Positions 1 to 10,108 of a stretch of 64,000 nt of DNA are shown piece after piece. This DNA comes from Apostichopus japonicus. Taxonomy: Eukaryota > Echinodermata > Holothuroidea > Aspidochirotida > Stichopodidae. The position numbers and the translations under genes were made by a program. Where the stretch lies: contig NC_092569.1 in NCBI RefSeq assembly GCF_037975245.1, positions 8,056,501 through 8,120,500 of the forward strand. The letters run 5' to 3'. The notes under the pieces are model-generated. The model searched no databases and was not told the DNA's origin. It worked only from the letters and a program-made list of their open reading frames with translations. Position 1 is the stretch's first letter, and each line of letters begins with the position of its first letter.

Positions 1-5
1 TTATC

Positions 6-165
6 GCGAATGCAAAAACGATGCGGGGATTTCCAGCAGACAAATGTTTTCTTTGTGGGATTACTGAGTCTGTTGAATGGAATCCCGCACCTTAGAGGGA
101 ACACTGAACTGAAATTACATCATAATAAAGAAAACATTTACTGCTTAAATACAATATACATTTGA
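6..165 (+). repeat. dispersed repeat, copy A
   Basis: About 160 bp that recurs in the same orientation at 9940-10108. Both copies share a GATGCGGGGATTTCCAGCAG core, then TTTTCTTTG, GGGATTACTGAGT, GGAATCCCGCAC and TTAGAGGGAAC, with scattered substitutions and small indels. Similarity stops on both sides, so this is a fragment of an interspersed repeat. No coding potential or terminal repeat is visible, and the class is unknown. Confidence 0.7.
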
Positions 166-480
166 AAGGATTAGATGCAGACTCGTCACGTTGTCGAACG
201 GGGTAACAATAGGCGCTTCACGGGTCGCATACCGCTTGGTAATCCCTTCAATCGTACCACCAATCTTAAAAATCTTTTGTATGGATGCGTGATAAAGTTT
301 GCAATTGTTACGTGATTTTCGGCAAGCAAATGTTGCGGTCTATTTCAGGAATAAAGTGATGTGAAGACGCGCTGTTGCGACTGCGTAATTGGCATTACAA
401 AAACGGTTAAACTTATACGATGTACGGCGGACGTTTATCCGGCCGTTCGGTCGGTTTACCGGCTAACCGTTCAGCCCTAC
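166..480. other. no recognisable feature
   Basis: Unique-looking sequence downstream of the host gene's last exon (that gene runs on the minus strand), so part may be its 3' UTR or flank. An open frame beginning at 361 runs through it into the minisatellite but has no recognisable domain. Confidence 0.4.
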
Positions 481-752
481 TTCAAACACACGTCAACAGT
501 AGTGTATCATGCTGTAAGTTACCTCTGTATCAAAGGAATTATCCTCTTCAAACACACACATGTCAACAGTGGCGTATCATGCTGTAGGTTACCTCTGTAC
601 CTAAGTTAATGTTATCTTGAAACATACATGTCTTAAGTGGTGCAGCATGCTGTAAGTTACCTCTGTATCTAAGGTAATATTCTCTTGAAACACACACATG
701 TCAACAGTAGTGTATCATGCTGTAAGTTACCTGTATTTAAGGTAATATTCTC
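481..752. repeat. minisatellite, about 68-bp unit x 4
   Basis: Four diverged tandem copies start at about 481, 547, 613 and 681. Each reads TTCAAACACAC or TTGAAACACAC, then a GTCAACAGTAGTGTATCATG-like block, GCTGTAAGTTACC, and a TAAGGTAATATTCTC tail. The last copy overlaps the stop codon of the minus-strand exon at 737-882, so the repeat lies mainly in that gene's presumed 3' UTR. Confidence 0.8.
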
Positions 753-882
753 CTCAACATAGATGAGTGGCCTGCAGCGTCTTGACCAAGCAGTATACCA
801 TACTTCCTGACCATATCGGGAAGACCTACTGGGTTCATGTGTTTCAGAGCATTGACAGCATTGCCATTAGAAACCCAAACAC
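737..882 (-). CDS. terminal coding exon of a host gene (WD40-like C-terminus)
   Basis: On the minus strand an acceptor (TTTGTAAACAG) is followed by 146 bp: two bases that complete a codon, then 47 sense codons and TAA. The peptide begins VWVSNGNAVNALKHM and ends MLRRILP. The upstream exon at 10791-10867 leaves a single T, so the splice forms TGT (Cys) and joins ...LLLLGSEDGST to CVWVSNG. That 'LLxGSEDGxxxxW' pattern resembles the last strands of a WD40 blade. The in-phase join, clean sites and open frame support a real exon. The protein family is not recognised beyond the WD40-like stretch. The stop lies in the last unit of the 68-bp minisatellite. No polyadenylation signal is obvious. Confidence 0.6.
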
Positions 883-1573
883 CTGTTTACAAAGAATTCA
901 AAGAATGCATTAAGCTTGCCAATATAGTATGAAAGCAAAACAAGTTTTTGAAAGTTGACTTTCAACCCATGAGAGCTGAAGTATATTAAAGGAACTTTGA
1001 TAATGCTATATTGCAGTGCTAACAAGGAAATTAAGCAAAATAAACAGACATACAGACAAGTTCATTGGAATGATGAACAAATTATTAGACAGTTAATTAG
1101 ACGGACCGATGGACAGTGAGGTGATGGAAGGGCAGCAGCAGGGGTCAAAATTTACGCTATTCCGCTATCCCGAGATAGTGAAATCATGAACGGAACACAT
1201 AATTGCTTGGGTTCACTATTCCGTATGGATAGTGTTAAAAGTGATAGCTAACAACAAACTTTGACAAATTCATCTAAATTTACTTGCCTGTCACTAGTCA
1301 GGCAACAATTTTAACTTTATTTGTTTCCCGGGCGTAAAAACTTGCCCAGAAATACAAAAGAAACTCTTTAAACGTGAGTTGCAGTTATGTACAGTACATA
1401 TGTACATATTCCGTAGCCAACTGCACTTGTAAAGTATACAGTTACACGTTCCGTATACCATCGCGTATGTAGGGAAAAATATCACCTTGTGGGTAACAGG
1501 TAGTTACAGTGTTGGAAATCCTTGTTCAATTTCCCGCGAACACACTAATAACAACTGCCGATATCCCGCTGGT

Positions 1574-1652
1574 GTTCGCGCAGCGAACGCCGAGCACCCG
1601 TAGGGGTCAAGGGGTGAAACCCCTTGTGGGGGTTCAGGGGGGGAAGGCCCCC
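1574..1652. other. three consecutive GC-rich hairpins
   Basis: GTTCGC-gca-GCGAAC (1574-1588), AAGGGG-tgaaa-CCCCTT (1609-1625) and a GGGGG...CCCCC stem (about 1628-1652) follow each other in about 80 bp of otherwise AT-rich sequence. Such modules are common in the non-coding body of non-autonomous DNA transposons. Here it lies in the left arm of the split hAT-like element. Confidence 0.55.
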
Positions 1653-1893
1653 AGAAAATTTGGTAATTGTGCGTGTCAGGGGATAAAAAATTAGCAGTTG
1701 AAGATGCAAAATTATGACAACTTTTGGAATTTAAATTGTCACAAAACTGATGAAAATTTTAAAATGACAAGTTGGAGTAGCAATATTATCTAATGAAAAG
1801 AGAATTAAAATGTCTTACAATCTTTAAAAAGTTTAACTTACAAAACTTCTGATATTATGAAACAAACAACGTTCCGCAAAGCCCCGTTTCTAG

Positions 1894-2480
1894 TAGTGTT
1901 TACACGGGTCCAAAAATCGGGAACCGGGTACCCGAGAGCCGTTACCCGTCGGGTATCCGGGTACCCGGGAAAAAAATTGTTAACCCCTCGTGTATCACTA
2001 TTTTCAAGAAATTACATATTAAATGCTATAATAAATGAATTATATTCTCTACTGACAATGTTTTCATGTTCAAAAACGTATGTGTAAGGTTAGGTATAAA
2101 ACCTTCCTCAATAATTTCTATTTGCTTTTTTTTTCTGTCATAAACTTGTTAATTACTTAATATAATTAACATTACTACTAATTAGTAGTAATGTTGTTAA
2201 CATCGCAAAGCCGCCGCTGCTTATGCTTGCTCTACACGTCTATTGGATCAGACCATAAAATATATATATATATCGCGTCGGGCGGGTTACCTTCGTTATT
2301 GCTGTTATCTTCGACCACACATTTTAGCCTAACACCACACTAAGTCAATTGGAAATCTGCCTAACCGTAGATTTGCAAAAAAAATGTTTTAAATCACACT
2401 TTGCGTAGGATTCGGGTAATAAATTAGGAACCGGGTAGTATTAGGTCGGGCGGGTACCCGGATAACCCGTGCAAACACTA
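1894..2480. mobile_element. hAT-type MITE, 587 bp, perfect 8-bp TSD
   Basis: Terminal inverted repeats TAGTGTTTACACGGGT (left) and ACCCGTGCAAACACTA (right) differ at one base. The 8-bp duplication GTTTCTAG lies immediately outside both ends (1886-1893 and 2481-2488), the hAT signature. Subterminal regions are rich in CGGGTACCCG palindromes. The interior holds an (AT)n run near 2260 and no transposase frame. Confidence 0.85.
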
Positions 2481-2818
2481 GTTTCTAGACTGCCTTACAA
2501 CGAATATACGTACATGGGTTTACAACTGCAGTGTTTAACCCTACTTAAATACTTCGTTAGGCTACATGTGCTGCGAATTTTCCCAGGTACTTGCCAAACA
2601 ACTGTGAGCTCATCCCCTGTCTAACACCTGTTTGTTAACATTTTTGGGCACGTTTCCAAGAAACTTTACATGGAGTTAAAGGTCAAGTGACACGTAACAG
2701 ATTTCCTTCAAACTTGCACAAATTGAGAAGCTACATATCAAAATCCTATACTCCAAATTTGGAGTTCCACGATGTTTCTTTGCTGTTTTAATTAAGTTAA
2801 TAACCAAGCTAATCCCGT

Positions 2819-3108
2819 CAGGCGCGTAGCCAAGGGGGGGGCGAAGGGGGCAGCCGCCCCCCCTTGAGCATATTTTTTACAAAATTTTTTAAGGTTTTTA
2901 TGATATCGCTAGTATTTTCAAAAGAGAAAATGCTAAGATGCAACTAACAAGGCATGGGAAGTGCCATTTCCGGCGATCTGGGAGGCATTTACAGCCAAAA
3001 TTTTCTTGTACGCTTCGCGCCAACCATGGTGGCGCTACGCTTAGATAGTTTGCAATGCAGAATCTACAGTTTCGCCCCTCCCTTGGCAAATTCCTGGCTA
3101 CGCGCCTG
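2819..3108. mobile_element. hAT-type MITE, 290 bp, inserted in the Kolobok-like element
   Basis: Left end CAGGCGCGTAGCCA and right end TGGCTACGCGCCTG are inverted copies. The flanking octamers AATCCCGT (2811-2818) and GATCCCGT (3109-3116) match at 7 of 8 bases. The interior has opposed G-rich and C-rich runs and no coding sequence. It sits 139 bp inside the Kolobok-like left end, so it is the younger insertion. Confidence 0.8.
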
Positions 3109-3123
3109 GATCCCGTAAGATAA

Positions 3124-3131
3124 TGACGTCA
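3124..3131. promoter_or_regulatory. TGACGTCA palindrome, left subterminal
   Basis: A full CRE/ATF-type palindrome followed by CGGGGGGAACC. It mirrors 8105-8112 in inverted orientation, at nearly equal distance from the element end once the MITE is removed. It may be a transposase site, a promoter element or both. Confidence 0.4.
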
Positions 3132-3339
3132 CGGGGGGAACCGCCAATGTTACCAAAACTAGAAAGGCCTAATATGCTAAACCAAGATCAAAGCCGTAAA
3201 CAATACGTCACGGACAGTAAACAAAATATCATATGAGAATGGGTGCACAACAGTACAAGAAAGTTTCGTGCTCTTCAAACACTGTATACAGCGATAGCTT
3301 AGTACCAGTGCACTCAGCCAGCCTAGCTGCCTAAGTAAA

Positions 3340-3561
3340 GATTGGCTTGGACCTTCGAGCGAATCTTATGTGTGCAGTGCGCACTTCACTAGTTAAAGTT
3401 TCGTTTCCTAACGCCTATCCGCGCAACTTGGACTTGGAACACCAACAGCTCGCCGTCTACAAGACAATGCCGTTCCTTCTCTATTTGGAGAAAGTATCTT
3501 CAAATCTCGAGAAGATATAGAAACAAGTACACCAGTAGTTGCGAAGCTGGATCGGAAAAGA
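3340..3561 (+). pseudogene. THAP-domain exon with two in-frame stops
   Basis: A 74-codon frame reads DWLGPSSESYVCSAHFTS, stop, SFVS, stop, RLSAQLG..., then RRLQDNAVPSLFG and KLDRKR before the donor AGA|GTAAGT. W-(x)n-S-x-VCSxHF and RL-x-x-x-AVPSxF are the second half of the THAP zinc-finger signature, with the last Cys and His and the terminal AVPTxF-type motif in correct order. Both stops are TAA (3394-3396 and 3409-3411), between the His-Phe and the AVPSLF motif. The first half of THAP (C2 pair and tryptophan) was not found just upstream. In a TTAA-flanked element this is most simply a dead transposase N-terminus. A degenerate host THAP gene is less likely. Confidence 0.7.
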
Positions 3562-4112
3562 GTAAGTGTATTTTCTGGCCTAGGCCTACTACAAAGACTA
3601 ACTTAGTATTATTACTGACTTACAGTAGGCTAATTCATATATTTTCGTTCAGTTAGTTAGGCCCATACATCTATAGAGTATTCTATAGCAGAAGTGAGTA
3701 CAGGGGCCAAAATTTTAGAAACAGTCCTCGCTGAAAGCAAAATAGCAATTAAAACTGCACATCGGGGCAGGCTGACTAGGGGATAACATACATTGTATTT
3801 TATCCATCATATCCGCCTGCCTGACGAGAGTGGTTGAGGAGGCTATACCTGATGGCTTCACAGGAAAATATATAGGCTACATCTATAGTTACTGAGAGAA
3901 GGGAGATTACATTGTAGTTATACTATATGAAACCAAGCTGAAGTCATTTGCAATGCTCATGTTGTGAGTGGCCCATATTTTTGCAGCCACATAAAGTAGG
4001 AGGATATGCTCTCCTTGAGCAAAGATAAGTGAACCATCTATGCAGCTGACCCCTGTCCAAGAGCAGCCTACTGTATGTGTGTGGTATAATAAGCGTTTAT
4101 TTTAATTTTCAG

Positions 4113-4359
4113 TGAATGTAACACATGTAGAAGTCCAGTGTTCACTGGTCCCACTACCACCATTGAAATTGCTGACTGGACCAACAGAGACAAGAACACC
4201 ATCAAAGCAACCAGGGCCATCTCACAGTGGCAATGATGGTCTGTCTGCTGCTGTGGCATCCTCATCGTGATACACCGAAAAACCGCCAGGTAGTCTGGAC
4301 TACACTCCATTAGTTCACTCATCTGATGAATCTGAACATGACAAAGATGACGCTTCAAG
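4113..4359 (+). pseudogene. exon-like linker of the decayed THAP gene
   Basis: Between an acceptor (TTTAATTTTCAG) and a donor (TTCAAG|GTAATT) one frame runs through NVTHVEVQCSLVPLPP, a Thr/Ser/Pro-rich stretch and an acidic SSDESEHDKDDAS end. It is interrupted once by TGA at 4268-4270. Its phase does not join the THAP exon at 3561 directly, so an exon is missing or the gene has drifted. A low-complexity acidic linker after THAP is usual in such proteins. The assignment rests on position and composition, not on a domain. Confidence 0.35.
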
Positions 4360-5067
4360 GTAATTTTCAAGATTGATAGTAGATTAATCTGGAAAATCAA
4401 TTGGTGCTATCACTTTCTGGAAAGAGGATCATTATTAATTTTGACACCAACACTGTGAGGCAGTCTGGAATGTGTGGTGCCATCAGTCTTTACTTCAATT
4501 AGCATATACATACTGTATCTGGTACAGTTGTCACAGCGGTATGTGAACAAGAAATAAAGGCACAAACAAGTAGTTGGATTTAACAGAGTATATTATATCT
4601 TCACTTGGCTGGATATCTGCTACTGAATACAAATGGTGAAAGTTGCATCTTATACACTCTTTTACTATGGATTACAAGGGCATGGGACAGGATGTTACTC
4701 TGTCCACATGTTTACTTTACTATATAAACAGTGGTTAAGCTACTGAGACAATGACCACACATCCTGCTGAAGATTACATAATTCATAATATTAGGTGCAC
4801 AAACAGGTGTAGGGTTATTGTTGTAATCAGTAAAAAATATATTGGAATTGTTCAGGCACAAGTTGTCAGGTAAATCATAACCCATGTATCCACACCAATC
4901 GAGGTGTATCAGCTGTTGCCTTAGCTGGTCATCCAAAGACTCCACTGACAACTGTGCATTGTGCCATGACTATTGACCGAAATGGAGTGATTAGAATGTC
5001 TCTATCTAAATGGTATGTTTTCATGAACTATTATTATATTATTCTTCATATCTTTACTATTCTACAG

Positions 5068-5213
5068 ATTACGTATGGGAACTGTTTGACTGCTTGCAAA
5101 ACTTCTGCAGAAGTGGAACTCTGGGAGAGGAGTGTCCTGTTCCTGTCAGAAAAGAGTCACCACCATGTCTGTTCACATGGTGTATGGCACAGCTGCAGAG
5201 CAGTGTTAATTAA
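5068..5213 (+). pseudogene. exon-like open frame, possibly part of the same decayed gene
   Basis: After an acceptor (TATTCTACAG) an open frame reads YVWELFDCLQNFCRSG..., continues with several Cys residues (ECPV, PPCLFTWC), and ends in TAA at 5211-5213. No donor is evident before the stop. Cys-rich content after a THAP domain fits a transposase remnant, but no family signature was recognised. Another frame over the same bases stays open to 5286, so the true frame is uncertain. Confidence 0.25.
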
Positions 5214-6607
5214 CAGGTCACTACCAGCCTTTAGGAAAGTTGCTAAAGTCAAAGTTTCACTTACATCTGGTTTCCATTGTAAATAACTAAATGATAACAT
5301 TATATTTAAACAAAAGTTCCAATGACAAGTATTCCTCTTTAGAGAGCTAAATATCAATTTCATGCTGACTTTGTATTTGTATGCAAATTTGGTGTTTCAA
5401 ACATGTTGCCAATTTTTCATGTAATGAATTGACAGAAATTTGCTGTTTGTTCCCCGCATGGGTAAAATGTGATTTTATTATCAAGTAACTTTGATATTCC
5501 ATGGATTAATGAACAATTTCAGATTGATTTTCATTACACTTTTATTAAAATGAAAGCCTAAGCTCTCCAGATCCCATTGACATAGTGGTTTAGGCTACTT
5601 TATTCAAACTGTTCTTCTATTTTAACCTAGTATATTTGAGATTTCAATCATCCAGAATTTGTTGGCAGGCTACTAGAAGTGACAGTTTTGCTTACAAGAG
5701 AGTATACATACAAAAACTTAACTTGAGTTTTTTTAATTTATTACTGTTATGTACTTCCCAAACTTGAAAATGTAAAATTTCATCCAAGATTGTAGTTAAT
5801 ACCATGAACCAGAAAAGTGTATACTGGAATTCCAAAATGTTCACCATTCAGCCACAAAACAGACAGCACTGAACCCTGTTTCTATAAAACTTTGCAGAAA
5901 TGATACTATGACTTGGCATAGACAGTCCACATTCTCACAGTCTTGGTAATTTAAACCCTTCATACTGTTCAGATGGTAAAGCTTCTCTAATCCTCCTAAC
6001 TGCATAGGATGGGAGAACAACACAAACCTGCTTCCCTAAAAACTGCCAGCTCATACATATGTGTCTGTATGCTGTGTGTCTGTATTTCCTGTAAAATAAT
6101 CATGAAAACCAGCTATGAAAGATGAAGACACACAAAAGCTTGGTAGCCATCTGGGGACGTCAATTTTAAAATAAATCTCTATATGATTTCCAGAATTTGC
6201 TTGGCCCCTAAATCTGGCTCCCCTAAAGTTAGCCAAGCTATGCCATTTATACAAACTGATCATTGTATCTCGGGGACTCAAATTTGTAAATGGATCATGC
6301 ACAAGCATGGTGGACATATTTTGTGTGGCATTTGGTTCCATGGCTCAGTGTAAATGACTGCTATGTCAGTCAGCATGATAAGGGTTAACCTCAAGGACAT
6401 TACACCAGTTTTTGGACAAAATGACCTAATCAGAAGCAGGTTTTGAACATGGTGCACAAATTTTCTTGATCAAATCTATATCTTAATGTAATTCCTTTAA
6501 CAACGAAACAAAACTATGAATACACCCTTTGTATTGTTACATCTTTCAACAGCAGGTCAGAGCAATGAATAAAGGTATACTACAAATATAATGTATTCTA
6601 TACTTAC
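5214..6607. other. interior of the Kolobok-like element, no recognisable gene
   Basis: AT-rich. The exon expected after 6608 on the minus strand would carry the conserved Tyr-Arg...Ala-Tyr-Arg-Gln and Trp-Gly motifs of the P2X7 C-terminal domain, but it was not found here or further left. Several 60-100 codon open frames on both strands have no recognisable domain. Confidence 0.45.
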
Positions 6608-6829
6608 TCTTGGATGCTGTTTTCCTGTGCACGTCCACCATACTGTTGACGGTGCACGTAGTAGGATGTCTGTAGCACTGATGGGTTCAGGCACACAGCT
6701 TCAAAACTTGGGTGTAAGGTGATGCATGCAGCACTTTCTTCATCCATCAGAGTCCTTACTTTATCTATTTCGCTGCAGCATCTACACTCCCTTGCTGTAG
6801 GCATCACAGCACACTGGCCACAATGACAC
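6608..6829 (-). CDS. P2X7 C-terminal (ballast/zinc) domain protein, exon 2
   Basis: A 222-bp exon with a clean acceptor (TTGTTTACAG) and donor (A|GTAAGT). Joined to the exon at 7494-7675 it forms WCHCGQC. The exon continues AVMPTARECRCCSEID, then ACITLHPSFEAVCLN, LQTSYYVHRQQYGG and ENSIQ. The spaced cysteines (CxCGxC, CxCC, then CIT and VCLN) and the LQTxYYxxRxxYG stretch are the N-terminal half of the P2X7 intracellular ballast domain. In vertebrate P2X7 that region binds two zinc ions and sits in the cytoplasm. Here it is separate from any P2X channel. The C-terminal half of the domain is missing from the window, so the gene is probably incomplete. Reading frame and Cys pattern are intact. 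Confidence 0.8.
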
Positions 6830-7493
6830 CTGTAAACAATACAAACCAGTTCAAATTATAAAGAGCCAATTTTCAATCACTTCATACCGGCCTCAATTAT
6901 TTGGGCATACTTACATGTCAAAATAGAAAAGGGGCACCTCTGAAGGGCAATCTACCATTGAAGCTCCTTACAAGTGACATAACTACCAAGGAGGGGGTAG
7001 CCTCTTCTCTGCAAAGGAAAATAAAACAGGCCTATGTTGCCTTGTTTCCAACTCATTTTCCCACTTCTGAATCCATTCCCTAGATTCAGAAAATCTGGTA
7101 ATGCCACTAGCTTAAGCGGAAATGACGAAAAGCTGGTGTAAGGTGCCACCTTCTCCCCCCCCCCCTATCTGATTTGTGGTATCTTTACTAACTTGCCACT
7201 ACTGCTAGGAAGATTAATAACAGACCACCTGTGAAAGACCACCTGTGAATTTGTTGTGCAATCTTCCAATTGGCTCCTTCAATCTACTAACCAAATGATT
7301 TATGTCTGTGTGACATGTTCATGAAGCAGGGTATGCCACAACTTTTAAGAAAATAGTAACTTCCTTAACTTAACTCGACTACACTCTCATGTTAATTTGC
7401 TGTCCCATTAACAAATTTAGGAAACATTTATCGGTTCTAGGCCTAACTAGTGACACAACTACCCTATACTAAGTAGGTTAGGATTAACGTTAC

Positions 7494-7675
7494 CATTGTG
7501 TTCTGTCAAGACGATTAATTTCGACATCGCTGTCCGATCCCGCTTCAATCTTCGCTGGTCTCCGGTTCGAACATGTAGGAAAAAATTCCCCACGATTGTC
7601 GACCATGTCCTCCATTTCCCGGCCTTCACCGCAATTGCTATCTGAATACTGTGAGTCAATGCCACCGGCAGCCAT
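7494..7675 (-). CDS. P2X7-type zinc-domain protein, exon 1 with start codon
   Basis: ATG at 7673-7675 sits in a good Kozak context (GAGAAATGG) and opens a 182-bp coding exon: MAAGGIDSQYSDSNCG..., an acidic hydrophilic leader, then SDSDVEINRLDRTQ and the donor TG|GTAACG. The two leftover bases TG plus the first G of the exon at 6829 give Trp, completing the conserved W before CxCGxC. An acidic, low-complexity N-terminus before this domain is usual for stand-alone invertebrate proteins. No signal peptide or membrane segment is visible. The gene is transcribed inward from the right end of the Kolobok-like element, towards the THAP remnant. Confidence 0.72.
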
Positions 7676-7814
7676 TTCTCGATATGTATAAGCTATGCTG
7701 TGTATGCGGTGCTGTGTATATATGTGTACTACAGTGCGTCTATAGCAACTGTACGTGGTAGCAATAAGCAGTTCCCTGCGACGATATCATTGCACTTTCG
7801 ACTTGGTAAATAAA

Positions 7815-7822
7815 TGACGTCA
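7815..7822. promoter_or_regulatory. TGACGTCA palindrome upstream of the P2X7-domain gene
   Basis: A full CRE/ATF-type palindrome 140 bp upstream of the ATG at 7675 on the minus strand, a plausible promoter position. Function is inferred only from the motif. Confidence 0.35.
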
Positions 7823-8104
7823 TTTGTTTTCGACTTTCCCCGAACGAGTCAATCTAGCCAATTTTTGTGGAGTTTATGTTGCTTGATAGGAAGAAAATGC
7901 AAGGAATTTATGAAAAAAGAAGTCATTAGATGCTTTGTTCGATGTCTTATGTATCAATTTGTGATTTTTCATCTTAATCCAAAACTTAACTTTCTTGTAA
8001 CAGACTGCTGAATAAGGTAATATTTTCGAGAAGTTTGAGATTTCTACATACCCAATGCACTGCGCAGAACATATACAGTTTGCACTCTTCTGTGCTCCCC
8101 CCGG

Positions 8105-8112
8105 TGACGTCA
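8105..8112. promoter_or_regulatory. TGACGTCA palindrome, right subterminal
   Basis: It lies 141 bp inside the right end of the Kolobok-like element, preceded by CCCCCCGG. It is the mirror of the copy at 3124-3131. It could serve as promoter for the inward-reading gene or as a transposase-binding site. Confidence 0.4.
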
Positions 8113-8547
8113 CTGAATCGATTACGTAATAGTACTTTTTACCGATTTCTACCCCTTTGGAGACGGAAAAAATTCGCGGTGTTGGGTTTTTCTTAATGTA
8201 AGAATTGTTAAGTTTAATATTATGTAAAGTCAAGTCTACGTGTCACTTGACCTTTAAACTGTTTTGGCTCCGTTCTAGAATTAATTAGGTCAGTCAGTAA
8301 AGGATCAGTAAAGTTATGCGAAATATTATCTTAGATGTTCAAGAAAAGTAGGTAAAATATCCCTGTAACATTTAGGTTAGTAAACCACACCTCAAGCCAA
8401 CTGACTCCTCTGCATGAACAAAACAATCTACTGTATTCCCCATGATACACTAGGCAGTCCATACTATACAAGCATAGCACGATATCAAGGCCCCTATAGT
8501 TATGGCCATCTTTATGAAAGTAACCCTTGTAATGACATGCTTTAGGC

Positions 8548-9472
8548 CCAGGTTACTCAACCTGGGGTCCGCGGACCCCTAGGGGGTCCGTGAAATTTAT
8601 TTGGGGGTCCGTGAGGTCAAAGGGGTTCGCAGGGGGTCCGTGAAAAAAATAAGGGTCCGCGAAAGCCGAAGAAGTTCGTGAAAAATGGAATGAGAGATAT
8701 AGTCGAAGGAAGAAGTATGTATGCCTCTAGAAATCTAGGCTATAGGCTAGCCGTCAATACGTCGGACCCTGATGATCAGACCGTATCGTCAGTAGTCGAT
8801 AAATGTTGAATCGTGCGTTCCCCAGATGAAAACAAGTAATATAGTTTCTCATTGGTATACATTCGGTGAGGTATGGATAACATGCCACCCGAGTGTTGTG
8901 TACAACTTAACTGCACACTATACATCCTAATATGCAGAGCAATAACTATGATGCGTTGCTCACTGTTGACACAGCGAAGCGCGGTAGTTATAAGGCTTTG
9001 GTGGAGGAAAAGTTATAACTAACTTGGATTTGACACAAAAAACGGTGCCATTTGCAGCTATCTCTGACAAAGAAAACCCATAATTCTCCTGACCTCATGC
9101 AGAATCAACCAGTTTGTATCTGACAACTCATCGCTTCCAAATTAAAATTTAATTGGGAAATATATAATTTGAAAATAAGAATTTCCAAGAAGGCCTATGC
9201 CTAGCAATACTTGCAGGTCTAGGAAAACTGCATTCCAGGCCCAGAAAAATGCATTTCTAAACATAAATTCTTGAACATAAATTTACTTCAAAAGTCGCAA
9301 AATAATGCACCATTTCGCATCTAACCCTCAAATATTGAAAAAAATTCAAAAGGGGGGGACACCCCCTCCCCTTATACCCCTCCCCCAGGCCGGCGGTCAC
9401 TGTCCGGGGGTCCTCCAAATATTTCAGTTTATCTCAAGGGGTCCCTGGATAGAAAAAGGTTGAGAACCTAGG
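8548..9472. mobile_element. hAT-like non-autonomous element, 925 bp, perfect 8-bp TSD
   Basis: Left end CCAGGTTACTCAACCT and the reverse complement of the right end, CCTAGGTTCTCAACCT, align with one indel pair. The octamer CTTTAGGC flanks both sides exactly (8540-8547 and 9473-9480). The left arm has repeated GGGGTCCGTGA motifs, as in many hAT ends that begin CAGGxxTCTCAACC. No transposase frame is present. Confidence 0.85.
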
Positions 9473-9939
9473 CTTTAGGCCACTTGGCATGATTCACTAG
9501 ATGCTTAATATTGTTTCCATGTTCTTGTAGAAAACGTCAACTTCGCAAAATACAATTAGTTGTGTCTTATAGTTACGTGTGATCGTAACCAATGAGGTGG
9601 TTAGGCTATTTGCTTTACACTTAACTAGGGTAGGATATCATTTTTTGCATATTTTTGGAAATTCTAGAAAATACCTCTTCTCCCGCTTAACACCAGATGT
9701 GGTCTTACGGTTTATTCATAAATGGGTGTACTAGAGCCTTGTTATCATGACATTAGTTGCATTTAGCACGATATGCCAGATTCGCGTGAATTTTTCGAAA
9801 GTGTTTTGCTCGATCTATCGTAAAATTTGAAAGGTGTACCAACTTACTTTTCGTACACAATTGGTAATTTCTCTACTGATTTTCGGTTTTTTCTGTATAC
9901 AGTGAAGTGAATACGTTGTGCATTGAGTATAAACTTAAC

Positions 9940-10108
9940 GCAAATGCAAAAAACGATGCGGGGATTTCCAGCAGACAAATATTTTCTTTGCGGGATTACT
10001 GAGTTAGTTGAAGGGAATCCCGCACATTAGAGGGAACGCTGAACTGAAGTCAAATTCATACGAAAGAAAACGTTTACTAACTAACATACAATTTAAATTT
10101 AAAAAAAA
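9940..10108 (+). repeat. dispersed repeat, copy B
   Basis: Second copy of the repeat at 6-165, in the same orientation. This copy lies inside the right arm of the split hAT-like element, whereas copy A lies outside it. Confidence 0.7.

Larger units (their letters stand above)
2680..8253. mobile_element. Kolobok-like DNA transposon with TTAA TSDs, 5.57 kb
   Basis: The ends are AGGTCAAGTGACACGTA (2680-2696) and its exact reverse complement (8237-8253), a perfect 17-bp inverted repeat flanked on both sides by TTAA (2676-2679 and 8254-8257). About 145 bp inside each end, after discounting the MITE at 2819-3108, a TGACGTCAC followed by a G-run recurs in inverted orientation. TTAA duplication plus an internal THAP domain is the combination known for the Kolobok superfamily. 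piggyBac also uses TTAA but has CCY-type ends and no THAP domain. The element holds a decayed plus-strand THAP gene on the left and a minus-strand gene with a P2X7-type zinc domain on the right. Confidence 0.8.

Noticed and set aside
361-609. Plus-strand 82-codon open frame near the left end
   Set aside because: It runs into the 68-bp minisatellite and has no start context or domain.
2898-3089. Open frame inside the 290-bp MITE
   Set aside because: It lies wholly within a non-coding MITE and reads into its terminal repeat.
4712-4951. Minus-strand open frame (MSVESLDDQLRQQLIHLD...) as the 3' exon of the P2X7-domain gene
   Set aside because: It lacks the conserved motifs of the domain's C-terminal half, and no convincing acceptor in the right phase was seen.
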